A stretch of DNA of 64,000 nt, taken from NCBI GenBank assembly GCA_003993805.1, contig RSEF01000002.1:67158508-67222507 (forward strand), read 5' to 3'. The notes below the pieces were generated by a model. The model worked only from the letters and a program-made list of their open reading frames with translations, searched no databases and was not told where the DNA came from. Positions 50,301 through 58,239 of the stretch are shown here, piece by piece; position 1 is the stretch's first letter, and the number at the start of each line of letters is the position of its first letter. This stretch comes from Himantopus leucocephalus. Lineage: Eukaryota > Chordata > Aves > Charadriiformes > Recurvirostridae. The translations under genes and the position numbers were made by a program.

Positions 50301-50914
50301 CCAGGAAAGTAAAATCATCCTGAGAAATTGCTCTCCTAGAAAGGCAGACATAACGTTTCTGTAGAAATCATGACCTTTCACTGCCACTCATGTTAATCAG
50401 ATAGTTGAGTACGCAGACTAATTTCCAGATTCAATCTAGTACATTAGCTATGTACTAAGGTCATCGAATTGTTTCAAATTTAAATGCATATATTCACATT
50501 TCAGAGCCATAAACTGACAGGCCTGCAGTGAAGTCAGAAGAATATCTGCCTGACAGTATATGATACCTCCTAGGCCAGTTCTTATATCAGTGGTGGCAGT
50601 GGTGCACACTGTTATGATGGGTTGCAGAGAATGTTTTCACTTATCTTTCAAATCACAGCAGAGGAGAGGATGGTTAGTTGTTACTAAAAAGTGAAACCTT
50701 TCTAATTGAGCTTGTTTTGCTTTTTTTGTTGTCAGGTATAAAACACAGAAGTACAGAACACAACTCCAGTCTGATGGTCTCTGAGTCAGAGTTTGACAGT
50801 GATCAGGACACTATCTTCAGCAGAGAAAAGATTGAAAGAGAGAATCCTAAAACCCTCATTAATGGATCCATCAGAAACGGAGTTTCCTTCAACTACAGCT
50901 CCAAAGACAGATAA
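29199..50914 (+). CDS. KIAA0319: KIAA0319, 3' 17 coding exons (partial gene, five PKD domains to stop)
   Basis: KIAA0319 is a single-pass type I neuronal membrane glycoprotein of the plasma membrane and endosomes. It is a human dyslexia-susceptibility candidate linked to neuronal migration and axon growth. The exons join in frame with GT-AG junctions to 743 residues. In order these give five PKD (Ig-like) domains (about residues 8-98, 99-190, 191-290, 291-384 and 385-481), a juxtamembrane region, a six-Cys segment (584-623), a TM helix (about 625-652) and a tail. The tail has a YTIL endocytosis motif and ends in NYSSKDR. Adding 329 gives human numbering (1072 aa, from memory). The signal peptide, MANSC domain and Thr/Ser-rich region (human 1-329) are not in the window. 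Visible N-glycosylation sequons include NVT, NST, NQS, NIS and NNS. ALDH5A1 converges from the right, as in mammals. The related KIAA0319L is a less likely identity because the tail matches KIAA0319. Confidence 0.95.
29276..29394. repeat. KIAA0319: 59-bp perfect duplication across a single N, covering an exon end and donor
   Basis: 29,276-29,334 and 29,336-29,394 are identical and separated by one N (29,335). Each copy holds 28 exon bases, the GTGAGT donor and intron start. The 60-base step keeps the frame open, so using the second donor would add 20 residues repeating AFVVPPPPT. An unmerged contig overlap is the likeliest cause. Confidence 0.9.
30035..30132 (+). CDS. KIAA0319: KIAA0319 exon 2 of 17 seen: PKD1
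   Basis: Residues 36-68, with the PKD core [11 protein letters not shown]. Acceptor TTTTTCTTAG, donor GTAAGT, ending in phase 0. Confidence 0.93.
30505..30592 (+). CDS. KIAA0319: KIAA0319 exon 3 of 17 seen: end of PKD1
   Basis: Residues 69-97, [20 protein letters not shown] onward, with an NVT sequon. It ends phase 1 at the linker after VTVKP, the last strand of the domain. Confidence 0.95.
31110..31202 (+). CDS. KIAA0319: KIAA0319 exon 4 of 17 seen: start of PKD2
   Basis: Residues 98-128, [11 protein letters not shown] then FIDGS, the typical PKD opening strands. The acceptor reads CACAGCAG, so two AGs three bases apart are possible. The first is chosen because it matches the human length (KPA-x-RVN). 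Donor GTATGT. Confidence 0.92.
31567..31619. repeat. 26-bp direct duplication across a single N in an intron
   Basis: 31,567-31,592 and 31,594-31,619 differ at one base inside a TG-rich run and flank the N at 31,593. Another probable uncollapsed overlap. It sits between KIAA0319 exons and does not touch coding sequence. Confidence 0.8.
31807..31939 (+). CDS. KIAA0319: KIAA0319 exon 5 of 17 seen: PKD2
   Basis: Residues 129-172, [12 protein letters not shown] and [11 protein letters not shown], the PKD core strands. It ends phase 2 at donor GTACCT, one of the weaker donors of the gene. Confidence 0.95.
33774..34002 (+). CDS. KIAA0319: KIAA0319 exon 6 of 17 seen: end of PKD2 fused to start of PKD3
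   Basis: Residues 173-249, the longest exon. It holds the last strands of PKD2 ([13 protein letters not shown]), the linker [12 protein letters not shown] and most of PKD3 ([19 protein letters not shown]). No intron lies at this domain border, unlike the borders before PKD4 and PKD5. Two sequons (NST, NQS). Donor GTATGT. Confidence 0.96.
34527..34588 (+). mobile_element. CR1 LINE 3' tip
   Basis: A 62-bp + strand CR1 tail: GGCTGGACTCGATGATCTTT, then CCTTCCAACCCAAACC and the ATTCTATGAATCTAT terminus. It lies in the KIAA0319 intron after exon 6 seen. Confidence 0.92.
35910..36033 (+). CDS. KIAA0319: KIAA0319 exon 7 of 17 seen: end of PKD3
   Basis: Residues 250-290, [20 protein letters not shown] and a closing VTLIVQP. 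It ends phase 1 at the linker. Donor GTAAGT. The upstream intron (about 1.9 kb) holds the CR1 tip and otherwise nothing recognised. Confidence 0.95.
37418..37550 (+). CDS. KIAA0319: KIAA0319 exon 8 of 17 seen: first half of PKD4
   Basis: Residues 291-334, opening [18 protein letters not shown] and reaching [10 protein letters not shown], which carries an NIS sequon. Enters phase 1, leaves phase 2. Confidence 0.96.
38451..38599 (+). CDS. KIAA0319: KIAA0319 exon 9 of 17 seen: second half of PKD4
   Basis: Residues 335-384, with [20 protein letters not shown] and QQGLSSASV. With the previous exon it encodes exactly one PKD domain bounded by phase-1 introns. Donor GTAAGC. Confidence 0.96.
39162..39602 (-). 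mobile_element. CR1 LINE fragment with ORF2 C-terminal remnant
   Basis: The + strand starts with GATCATAGAATGG, the inverted CR1 terminus. The - strand frame at 39,241-39,582 reads like the CR1 ORF2 C-terminus ([13 protein letters not shown] near its end). It is antisense to KIAA0319 in the intron before PKD5. The left-open 5' end near 39,602 is approximate. Confidence 0.95.
41018..41169 (+). CDS. KIAA0319: KIAA0319 exon 10 of 17 seen: first half of PKD5
   Basis: Residues 385-435, [18 protein letters not shown] and [16 protein letters not shown]. Contains an NNS sequon in [10 protein letters not shown]. Enters phase 1 and leaves phase 0. The intron before it (about 2.4 kb) carries the CR1 fragment. 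Confidence 0.96.
41616..41754 (+). CDS. KIAA0319: KIAA0319 exon 11 of 17 seen: second half of PKD5
   Basis: Residues 436-481, [20 protein letters not shown] and a closing TVEVRP. Ends phase 1, closing the last PKD domain. Donor GTATGG. Confidence 0.96.
43029..43188 (+). CDS. KIAA0319: KIAA0319 exon 12 of 17 seen: juxtamembrane ectodomain
   Basis: Residues 482-534, [20 protein letters not shown] and [19 protein letters not shown]. This segment after the PKD array is highly conserved in the family. Donor GTAGAA, phase 2. Confidence 0.96.
44501..44643 (+). CDS. KIAA0319: KIAA0319 exon 13 of 17 seen: juxtamembrane ectodomain
   Basis: Residues 535-582, [18 protein letters not shown] and [15 protein letters not shown]. 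Strong acceptor TTCTTTCTGCAG. It leads directly into the cysteine-rich segment. Confidence 0.96.
45647..45698. repeat. Inverted repeat able to form a hairpin, in a KIAA0319 intron
   Basis: AGTACCTGAGAA at 45,652-45,663 pairs perfectly with TTCTCAGGTACT at 45,680-45,691 around a 16-base loop. The outer CTTCT and AGAAG extend the stem by five pairs past a two-base bulge. It sits between exons 13 and 14 seen. Confidence 0.85.
46023..46145 (+). CDS. KIAA0319: KIAA0319 exon 14 of 17 seen: six-cysteine segment
   Basis: Residues 583-623, [20 protein letters not shown] and DGESNC. The six Cys (C-x3-C, H-C, C-x-C, final C) resemble an EGF-like or C6 module just outside the membrane. Donor GTGAGT, phase 1. 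Confidence 0.96.
47570..47660 (+). CDS. KIAA0319: KIAA0319 exon 15 of 17 seen: transmembrane helix
   Basis: Residues 624-653. The hydrophobic run [20 protein letters not shown] is followed by CICCCK at the cytosolic face, where clustered Cys could be palmitoylated. In human, skipping of the TM exon is reported to give secreted forms. Here the exon is 91 nt, so skipping would shift the frame. Confidence 0.96.
49778..49869 (+). CDS. KIAA0319: KIAA0319 exon 16 of 17 seen: cytoplasmic tail with YxxPhi motif
   Basis: Residues 654-684: a basic stretch ([12 protein letters not shown]), then [23 protein letters not shown] fits the YxxPhi AP-2 signal. Its Tyr falls at human position 995, reported as the endocytosis residue. 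The acceptor reads TTAGCAG, a NAGNAG pair. The first AG matches the human length; the second would drop one residue. Confidence 0.93.
50736..50914 (+). CDS. KIAA0319: KIAA0319 last coding exon with stop codon
   Basis: Residues 685-743, [20 protein letters not shown] then [17 protein letters not shown] and TAA at 50,912-50,914. The acidic/Ser-rich centre ([10 protein letters not shown]) could be phosphorylated by CK2-type kinases, which is inference. This exon alone identifies KIAA0319 rather than KIAA0319L. Confidence 0.97.
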
Positions 50915-53060
50915 CTGAATGAGGGTAAAAGCACAGAACACACTGGTCCAACACATCTGGCCCGCCTCTGTTTTTCCAGAACCGAAAGCTTCCTAAAATA
51001 TCAAATAACTGCAGATGAAAGGGTAAATTTCTAGCACAGGGGAAGGAAGGAGGAAGGACTAGATAGATGGTCAGCTAAATTCCTCTTGTCACTGTTATAG
51101 GAACAAGGAAAAGCACATCTTATTTCTTGCATGTTCCATGCTGAATCTTTGTCTGAACTTCAGAAGGCCTTTTCCTGTATCACTGCTACAAAACTAGCCA
51201 GGGCTGTTATGCTACTAACAGTAGTAACTGAGATGCATACAGATTTGTGTCCTGTGTTCCTATCTCTCTCTGGGAGAAGCAGTGCATTTATGATGCTGAC
51301 CTAAAACAGTGAAAGCCAGTATAGATAAATTCCCATACAAATCTAGAGAGCAATATGTGACCACAGGCTCCATCTTCATTTTTCAGTTTAGGTTGGGAAC
51401 ACAAAGAGAGAGCATTTTTAGTGTTTTGTATTTATCTCTGACTGTGCTATGTGACTTCCTTTTCTAGGGTAGTGCTCATCAGATGAAAATGTCTTTGTTT
51501 TCAAAGGAAGTTTACAATTAGCAGTTGCACTTAATCAGCTGTAAAGTAATGTGATACATCTGTGTCCTGTAGGATGCAATGTTCCCTGTATTTACAAAGT
51601 ATGGTGCCTGCAGGGAAGTCCAGCCTTAGGTTGCTTCTGTAATGATGAAGGTGTTTTGCCTCTTTTGAGTCTGCCACGTCCAGCCAGGAAACAGTAGCAG
51701 AAAAGCAGGAAGGACTCAGTGCGATGCGCCTTCAGAAGCATTTTAAGCATCCCAAAAAACCCTTTTGTTTACAGAGCACTTCTAAGGAGCTTTTAAGACT
51801 GAACCCTCAGCTGGAGATGAGTTTTCATCTGTCAGCCTCAGTGCTCAGTTAAAGAATAGGTCAAGCATTTGTGTAGTGCAATGCTTGTGGCAAAATACCT
51901 TATGTGGAGCAGGAGGTTCAACACCTACCTTCATTGTCGTGGGAATTGGTACTGAGAAAAGTTTTAGCTTCAGCATTTGATTGTTTTACTTTTTCCTCTG
52001 TGGCTATTCAGTGACTAGATGTGTTGGCCTAAAGAGATCCCTTTAGGTGTTTGGGAAGGGTAGGTGTGTTGGAGTTCTGATGTTCTTGTTCGCAATCTGG
52101 ATAATTTTCTTTACAGCGTGCTTGTTAGGCTTTAAAGCCATGCCCCCAGTACTGTTCTTGAAATCCCAAACTGAAGACCTGGCCTCACTTGTCAGGGGCA
52201 TCTGTGTCAGTGGTACTGTTTGGCCACAATGCCAGCCTTTCCTAGGGGTCCTTTGCTGACATGCTGAAATCTCGGGCTGAGCTGGAGGAATGATGTGTTC
52301 TGATGGAGAAAGTGTTTCTCTGGGAGCGTTTTGGACAGGGTTGTTTTTACCTTTTTGTTTTGTTTTGTTTTTTAAATCTGGTGGTGGAGAATCTATTAAT
52401 AGAGAGGGGTGGAGCACTATAGAGATCAAGGAGAGCAGACGAGAAGGATCAGGGGAGGGGGCATAGTGCACCTCCATCACGAGGAATAATTTGGTGGAGA
52501 ATTTTGGGGCTTTCTCTGCCCTTTCATAGGAGTCTGATACAACAGAGTAGTTGGGTCAAACACTAGCTTCTGTGCTTCTCTTGTTAATGGAGTTGGGCAA
52601 AAGTCAGAAGAACTGTCCGGGTTGGAAAGAATCAGTAGTCAAAAGTTGCAGCAACATGACATCCTCATAACTGGTTTCATACCTTTGACTCTCAAACACA
52701 GCCAACAACAGTCCCTGAGGCTACTAATGCTGCACTGAGGAGCATTTATCCTGTGCCCAGCCCTGCATTTCTCTGGAAAGCTGAGTGTGGCTGCAGGAGT
52801 CATAGTGGTGGGAGAGGCTGTGAAGAGCTAAAAAGGGCTAATGCAAGTGTTTTCCATGTTTTTCCCATACCCACCAGCAAGATGCAGCATAAATGGTATG
52901 ATTTGCTTTCTTCAGAAGCCAAGTTTGAACTCTGTGTATGGGGGTTTTAGGTTATTTATTGAAACAAATCTACTTTATCTCACCCTCTCCCTTCTTGAAT
53001 GCGTGTGTATATGTGTTTTTAAATAACTTGGTCAATAAAAGCAAGGTCAGCTTTTGATGT
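50915..53060 (+). other. KIAA0319: KIAA0319 3' UTR, proximal form (inferred end)
   Basis: No exon follows the stop codon. The sequence runs on without recognised repeats to an AATAAA at 53,034-53,039, so cleavage near 53,060 is inferred. Antisense and sense open frames here (for example 52,043-52,480) have no family resemblance. The true 3' end needs transcript data. Confidence 0.55.
53034..53039 (+). terminator. KIAA0319: Candidate poly(A) signal for KIAA0319
   Basis: AATAAA followed by AGCAAGG and, within 30 bases, a T-rich stretch (TTTTGATGTCTTTC) that suits a downstream GU/U element. Confidence 0.6.
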
Positions 53061-53262
53061 CTTTCAATTTCTGCTCCAGTCATATTAACACAGTAACGCA
53101 ATGTTCACTTTAAAGCATTCTTGAAGAAAGTTAAGGCCCGCTCAAAATACTAATTTTTTTTTTCCCTTTTTAAATCAAAATGTTTGGCTTAATCCATTCT
53201 GCATAAATTCCCAAAATGTTCTAGCAGGAATTATGCTCTTGGAAACATGCATTTAAAAAAAA

Positions 53263-53362
53263 NNNNNNNNNNNNNNNNNNNNNNNNNNNNNNNNNNNNNN
53301 NNNNNNNNNNNNNNNNNNNNNNNNNNNNNNNNNNNNNNNNNNNNNNNNNNNNNNNNNNNNNN
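53263..53362. other. Assembly gap, 100 N, inside an A-rich run
   Basis: The gap is bordered by A runs on both sides, so a poly(A)-rich tract probably stopped the assembly. A further single N lies at 53,624 inside a T homopolymer that turns into an A run. Confidence 0.99.
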
Positions 53363-55055
53363 AAAAAAACAAAAAAAAACCAGTTGCATAAGCAACTATA
53401 ACTTTGTATTGGCCATGCTGCCATTAATGCTTATGCTAAATACTGTATCCAGTGTGCCTTTATCTATAAACTTATCTTTTAGGACATGTCAGTGCCGCCA
53501 GCAGCATCCTTGTGAAGTCAGTCACTTGTGTGTTTCGGGTTTATTTTGTGTTTTTTAAAGCTGGTGCTGAAGCCCAGGAGGAGGTTGTTCTTTCAAGGAA
53601 TTAAAATTCAGATATCTTTTTTTNTTTTTTTTTAAAAAAAAAAAAAAGCAGAAACTAAAGACTGGTTCTCTAGTTAAAACAACTGCAGGAAACATAAACC
53701 TGCTTTTCTCAATACTGCAGAATTCACAGGGCTATTCCCCCTCCCACACACACATGCTATGGGCTCAGATCTTTGGATTGGTGGTAAGTTCATGTGCCAT
53801 AAGAATGTATGAATGATTTCGCTAAGTATTTCTCACTCTAAGAAATAAGAAACATTAGACCAATTTCTTACTGCATAAGGCCCTAGCAAGTGGAAGTTGC
53901 TTACTAAATTCTGTACTCTAGATGATGCTTTGACATCTTTGTTGCTAACAGTATTTTAGTTGTGTTTTGACGTTTGAATATAGTTTAAATTTTTGAGCTG
54001 CTTCTATTAGTTTGATTCTTCCACCTCCTTGGAAGGAGAAGTCATTCCTCTTACATAAGATCAGGCTTGCTCGTAATATGAAACTTGCACAGAGGTTGAA
54101 AATAATAGTTTCTGGCTCTGTGAATTTGCGATATCACATGTTTGTGTCACTTGGCCAAGCATGATTTTTGTCAGGAATTTGGGAGAGACTGTAGCAAGCC
54201 TTGTATCTTGATTCAGTGTAATTTTTGTTTCTAGAACTGTTCCTTTCTTGCAGAACATCAGGTCATACCTGGAACGAAAGGGTCAGAAAAGTAGCTGTTA
54301 AGATACAAACACAATGGTAGAATTCTAATGCTAGCTATCTGGTTTGGGTTATGATGGGTTTGAAGCAGGTTTTCAGTCCTCCATTTACTTCCACACACGA
54401 TTTTCCTTCATATATGGAAAAAAGTCCAGGCAGCTTCTTTGTGAAATAAGTATGGGGATGTTACCAACAGTCTCATCTGCTCTGAAAAGCAGAGGAGGCT
54501 AGATATAGCTTGTTATCTATGGCTCAGAGTCCACTGAAAATAAAGAATAACTTGTTTGGCACTGATAAGGTACGGCCTCTCTTTGAAGGCAGACGGTGTG
54601 CTGATACTTACAGTGCCTCATAGCCTTGATGTAAGCACTGGATTTTCATTTGCATATTGGTTTTACATTTGTACATGCTCATGCATGCACAAGCAGATTG
54701 TCCAGCTATGTAAAAGGACTGCCTTTGTTCACATTTTAAGTAAGGAGTATATTTTGGAAGAAAAAACTTCCTTACCGTTACTGCCTGAGGCATTAAACAG
54801 ATTCAGTACTCCAGTATTCAGTGCAGTGTATGTGCAGCACAAAACCACCACACTGCAAACAGATCATTGGCTTGTGGTTTTAATTGTCTTAACCAAAATG
54901 CTACTGCAGTATGAACCAAAGTTTACCTTGGAAAATCTGCCGAGATGCACATCCAAATTCTCTGACCTATGGTTCAACCATTAATATTAACTGAGTAGAT
55001 TGCTGAGAAATTCAAGCAAAATGTGAACACTCTAATTGCAGAGGATTGTTTATTT

Positions 55056-55073
55056 GGGGGGGAGGGAGGGGGG
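55056..55073 (+). other. G-quadruplex-capable G-run cluster
   Basis: The + strand carries runs of 7, 3 and 6 G separated by single A bases, enough for four G3 tracts with one-base loops. If the distal KIAA0319 poly(A) site is used, this would be in the 3' UTR RNA. Confidence 0.6.
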
Positions 55074-55992
55074 AAGGTTATTCTTACACATGAAAAAGAA
55101 TACATTTTCAACTGTGTCCTTTTAGGTAAACAGAGTCTTAGTCTCCCTCTGTCAAACGCATCAGATACAGGTACTGTTCGAGCATCTGTTTTGTGCTGTC
55201 AGCTGTGTTTGCTAATATGCTAATTTTCCTTTTATTTCTTGGTCTCTTGTGGGCACACAGAAGTGTGCACACATGCAATGAACTTAACAGTGTGTGAACT
55301 TAAGAGAGAGTGAGCGCATGCGTGTGTCCTCTATGCTGAATTTAAACTTCCCTTAGACAGTTCTGATGTTCTTGAAATAATTGAGTTCTTAAGCAAATTT
55401 CCTATTCCTGTTTTAAGCCTCAAGTGAAACTAGTTTTGCCCCTCAATATACTGATAATGGGCTGTAGTCAGCTGGAACCTTGGGATGGTGGTAATAAAAT
55501 AACAGCTGCTTTAGTCTTCTGAGCCATTTATGTGGGGTTTGAGAGGTAAATGTTCCTCTAGACGAAGGGAAATGGGATAGAGGTGAATTATAGAGTTTCT
55601 TTACATCGGCTATTGCTTATGACTGATCCCTAACTGGAATACCCATCCCATACTTTTGCAGCAAAGGAGAACCCATTTCACATACCTTTTAGGTCCTGAA
55701 CTCCCCAAGGCAAGGGAGGGAATGTTAAGGCTTAGAAATAAAATTTAAAAAAAGGAGGGAGAAAAGGCAAATCACTTTTTCTTTTGCACAGGCTGCGAAT
55801 CAAAGTGCAGGTGAGCTGCACATCAGTAGTTTGTCTCTCTATGGAAGCACTTTCTCCCTGTGGCTGTATGGGTGAGCTATTACAGAATTTATATTAGGAA
55901 TCTATTTCTAGAAAATGTTATTTATTGCAAATGATAATGTATTGTAACTGGAACCATTTCTGAGCTGAAATTGCTACATTTATGTAACTACT

Positions 55993-55998
55993 AATAAA
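55993..55998 (+). terminator. KIAA0319: Candidate distal poly(A) signal for KIAA0319
   Basis: AATAAA followed by GTTTTGTCTTTCCTTCT, a good U-rich downstream element. It would give a 3' UTR of about 5.1 kb. No transcript evidence is available here. Confidence 0.4.
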
Positions 55999-58239
55999 GT
56001 TTTGTCTTTCCTTCTAGGAACTTGTCAGGTACTCTTTTAAAAAGACATGGGTATTCTGTATTGGAGTCAACACTGTGGTCAGGCTAATAAGAGATACGTT
56101 GTATACCATAGTTTGTGTCTGTACTCAAACATAAAAGCAGTGCAATATCTGATCCCTTCCCTTCCCTTCCTACCGACAAAAGCAAAACAGTATCTTTTTT
56201 CAGAGAGGTAACGTAATTCAGTACATCAGAGAGCAGGGGAAAAAAAAAAAGTTACTGCAATTCACAGTAGGAGTTTACATGTGGTGCTTGTCCATGCTTG
56301 GTTTAATTGGCTGTGTGTAAATATTCACCAGCTGTCATGCCAAGTATGGTGACTTCAAGTTTTGTGGCTTATTCTATAGCAAATCCAATACTCGAGTGCT
56401 TGCAAGTACAATGGCTGCTTTGCAGTAATCAGAGATACTAGTGTGCGATATAACCCAAAACACTTCTGTTAGCTAGGGCTAGATTTGCTGCCTGTTTCTG
56501 AACAGGGGAAAAAAAAAAAAATCCATGCCTCAGTGTGTGTGAAGTTTGTGTCTTTGCCTAAGGAAAAAAAATACACCATAAAAGCAACTTTAAGTGTATT
56601 TGGATACATGGCGCTGCTTCCATTCCTACTTGACTCCTGCAACGGAATACTGGCTGCTGAATGAGCTGGTGAGATACATACTGTCCTTTATTGAAGAATG
56701 GAATCTGCCCGTTTGTCACTGCGCTCTACATATTGGTAACAGCAGCAGCCTCCCCCCTCCCCTTTGCATAGGCTGATGCAAGCCTCTAGATTTGTGCAAC
56801 AAAGATCATCAGTAGTGATTCCTAAACAACTTTAACCAGGTGTGCTAAGTAGCTTCAGCATTCACTGATAAAGTGAATAAACCACCAACTTCTTGTGTCT
56901 TGAAAGGTTCTAGGCAGAGGGTTTTGACACTGAAAACACTTTAAACAAATGCTAAAATTTAACTTAAAGCTTCAGAACGCCATACTTAAACCCGCTCCTT
57001 TGAGACAGCTCAGCCCTTCCACGAGCAGTAGGGCTGGGACAGAGGGCATGACACGTATGGCTCTACCAGTTACAGTGAGACAGTTACTTCAATACCACGT
57101 CAAAGCATGCTGCTTCTTTTACTTACAGGATTGCCCAACTCCCAACACGTGCCTGATTGATTTAGAACAGTAAAAACTTTTACTCTGTGCAAACCATTTA
57201 AACTGCTGTTTTATGTTCTGTGACTTCATCATGAAAGCACAATTAACAATAAAAGCATAAGATGTGTCTAAAAACACCAGTGTCTGGGAGATGGACAGGC
57301 TGCAGAAGGCTAGCCTGTTTTAAATGTTTCCTTGATCTTGGTGACAAGAGATAACAAAGTGCATTCTGCCAGCTACTGTAAACAAAATTAAGTACTAGAT
57401 ATTAGTCAGGCTTGACATACTTATCAGTAAGACTGTCTCTCTTCACTGGTATTGGATCAGTGGTACCAGCATCAAGAGCCTACCTCAAGTTATCCTGAGC
57501 ACACAAGGTAACGTTGCCAGCTTAGCATACAAATGGACAAGCGTTGCCTAGAGTGACTTGCCAAAAAAAAACACCTTGTGCGCTGCAGTTGGAGGTAATT
57601 TCTGCCTATTTAAGCTAAAAATGTTACCATCTAGTAGAACAGGTAAACATAGTTTCTTAAGAGTTTATTACAGAGAGGACAGGCACCGGGGGTCAAACAA
57701 CAGCTGTTTAAAGGGTAACATAAGAAAATAAAATGGAAATTGGCCATGATGAAGTCGAGCTGGAAATTAGAAGACAGTTTCTGAGACTTCAAAACTATAT
57801 TAACTAAATAGAAATAAAAAAGCTTCCAAAAATCTGTTTTAAATCTTAATAAATGAAGTAAAGGATTATGTAAGTAATTCTATCCTGAAAGCGGGGAAAG
57901 GCACTCTGATCCACAAAGCCTGTATCTTGTAGTAAAATGTTTGATTCAGCATAAAAGACTTGCACACAAAATGACTGATGGCATATTAGTATGTCGAAGT
58001 TAACCTCATCTATTTGATTTAGATTCAAGGGACTGTAAAGAGGGTAACCAAAATCTTACACCTCATGAACATGTGGATGCAAGGAAATGGCTTTTTTTTT
58101 TTTAATGCTAAAACTGGCAGAACAAAAAATTCTGTGCAAATCTGAGACACTGAACTTAATGTGGCTGCTGTCAGTTTGTCAATTCCACATTGAATAATAA
58201 TGCAATAAACCACAAAATCCAGTGCTTTCACAGAAGTTA

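Larger units (their letters stand above)
53363..58239. other. Intergenic or distal 3' UTR sequence between the convergent genes
   Basis: No exon, RNA gene or mobile element was recognised. Further AATAAA words occur, including 55,993-55,998, so a longer KIAA0319 3' UTR is possible. A G-run cluster lies at 55,056-55,073. The 142-codon frame near 54,556 lacks an ATG start and any family resemblance. Confidence 0.5.

Noticed and set aside
52043..52480. 145-codon antisense open frame in the KIAA0319 3' UTR
   Set aside because: No domain or homolog recognised and no splice or poly(A) context. Treated as a chance frame.
54556..54984. 142-codon open frame between the two genes
   Set aside because: It lacks an ATG at its start and has no family resemblance. 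Composition and position fit intergenic or 3' UTR sequence.
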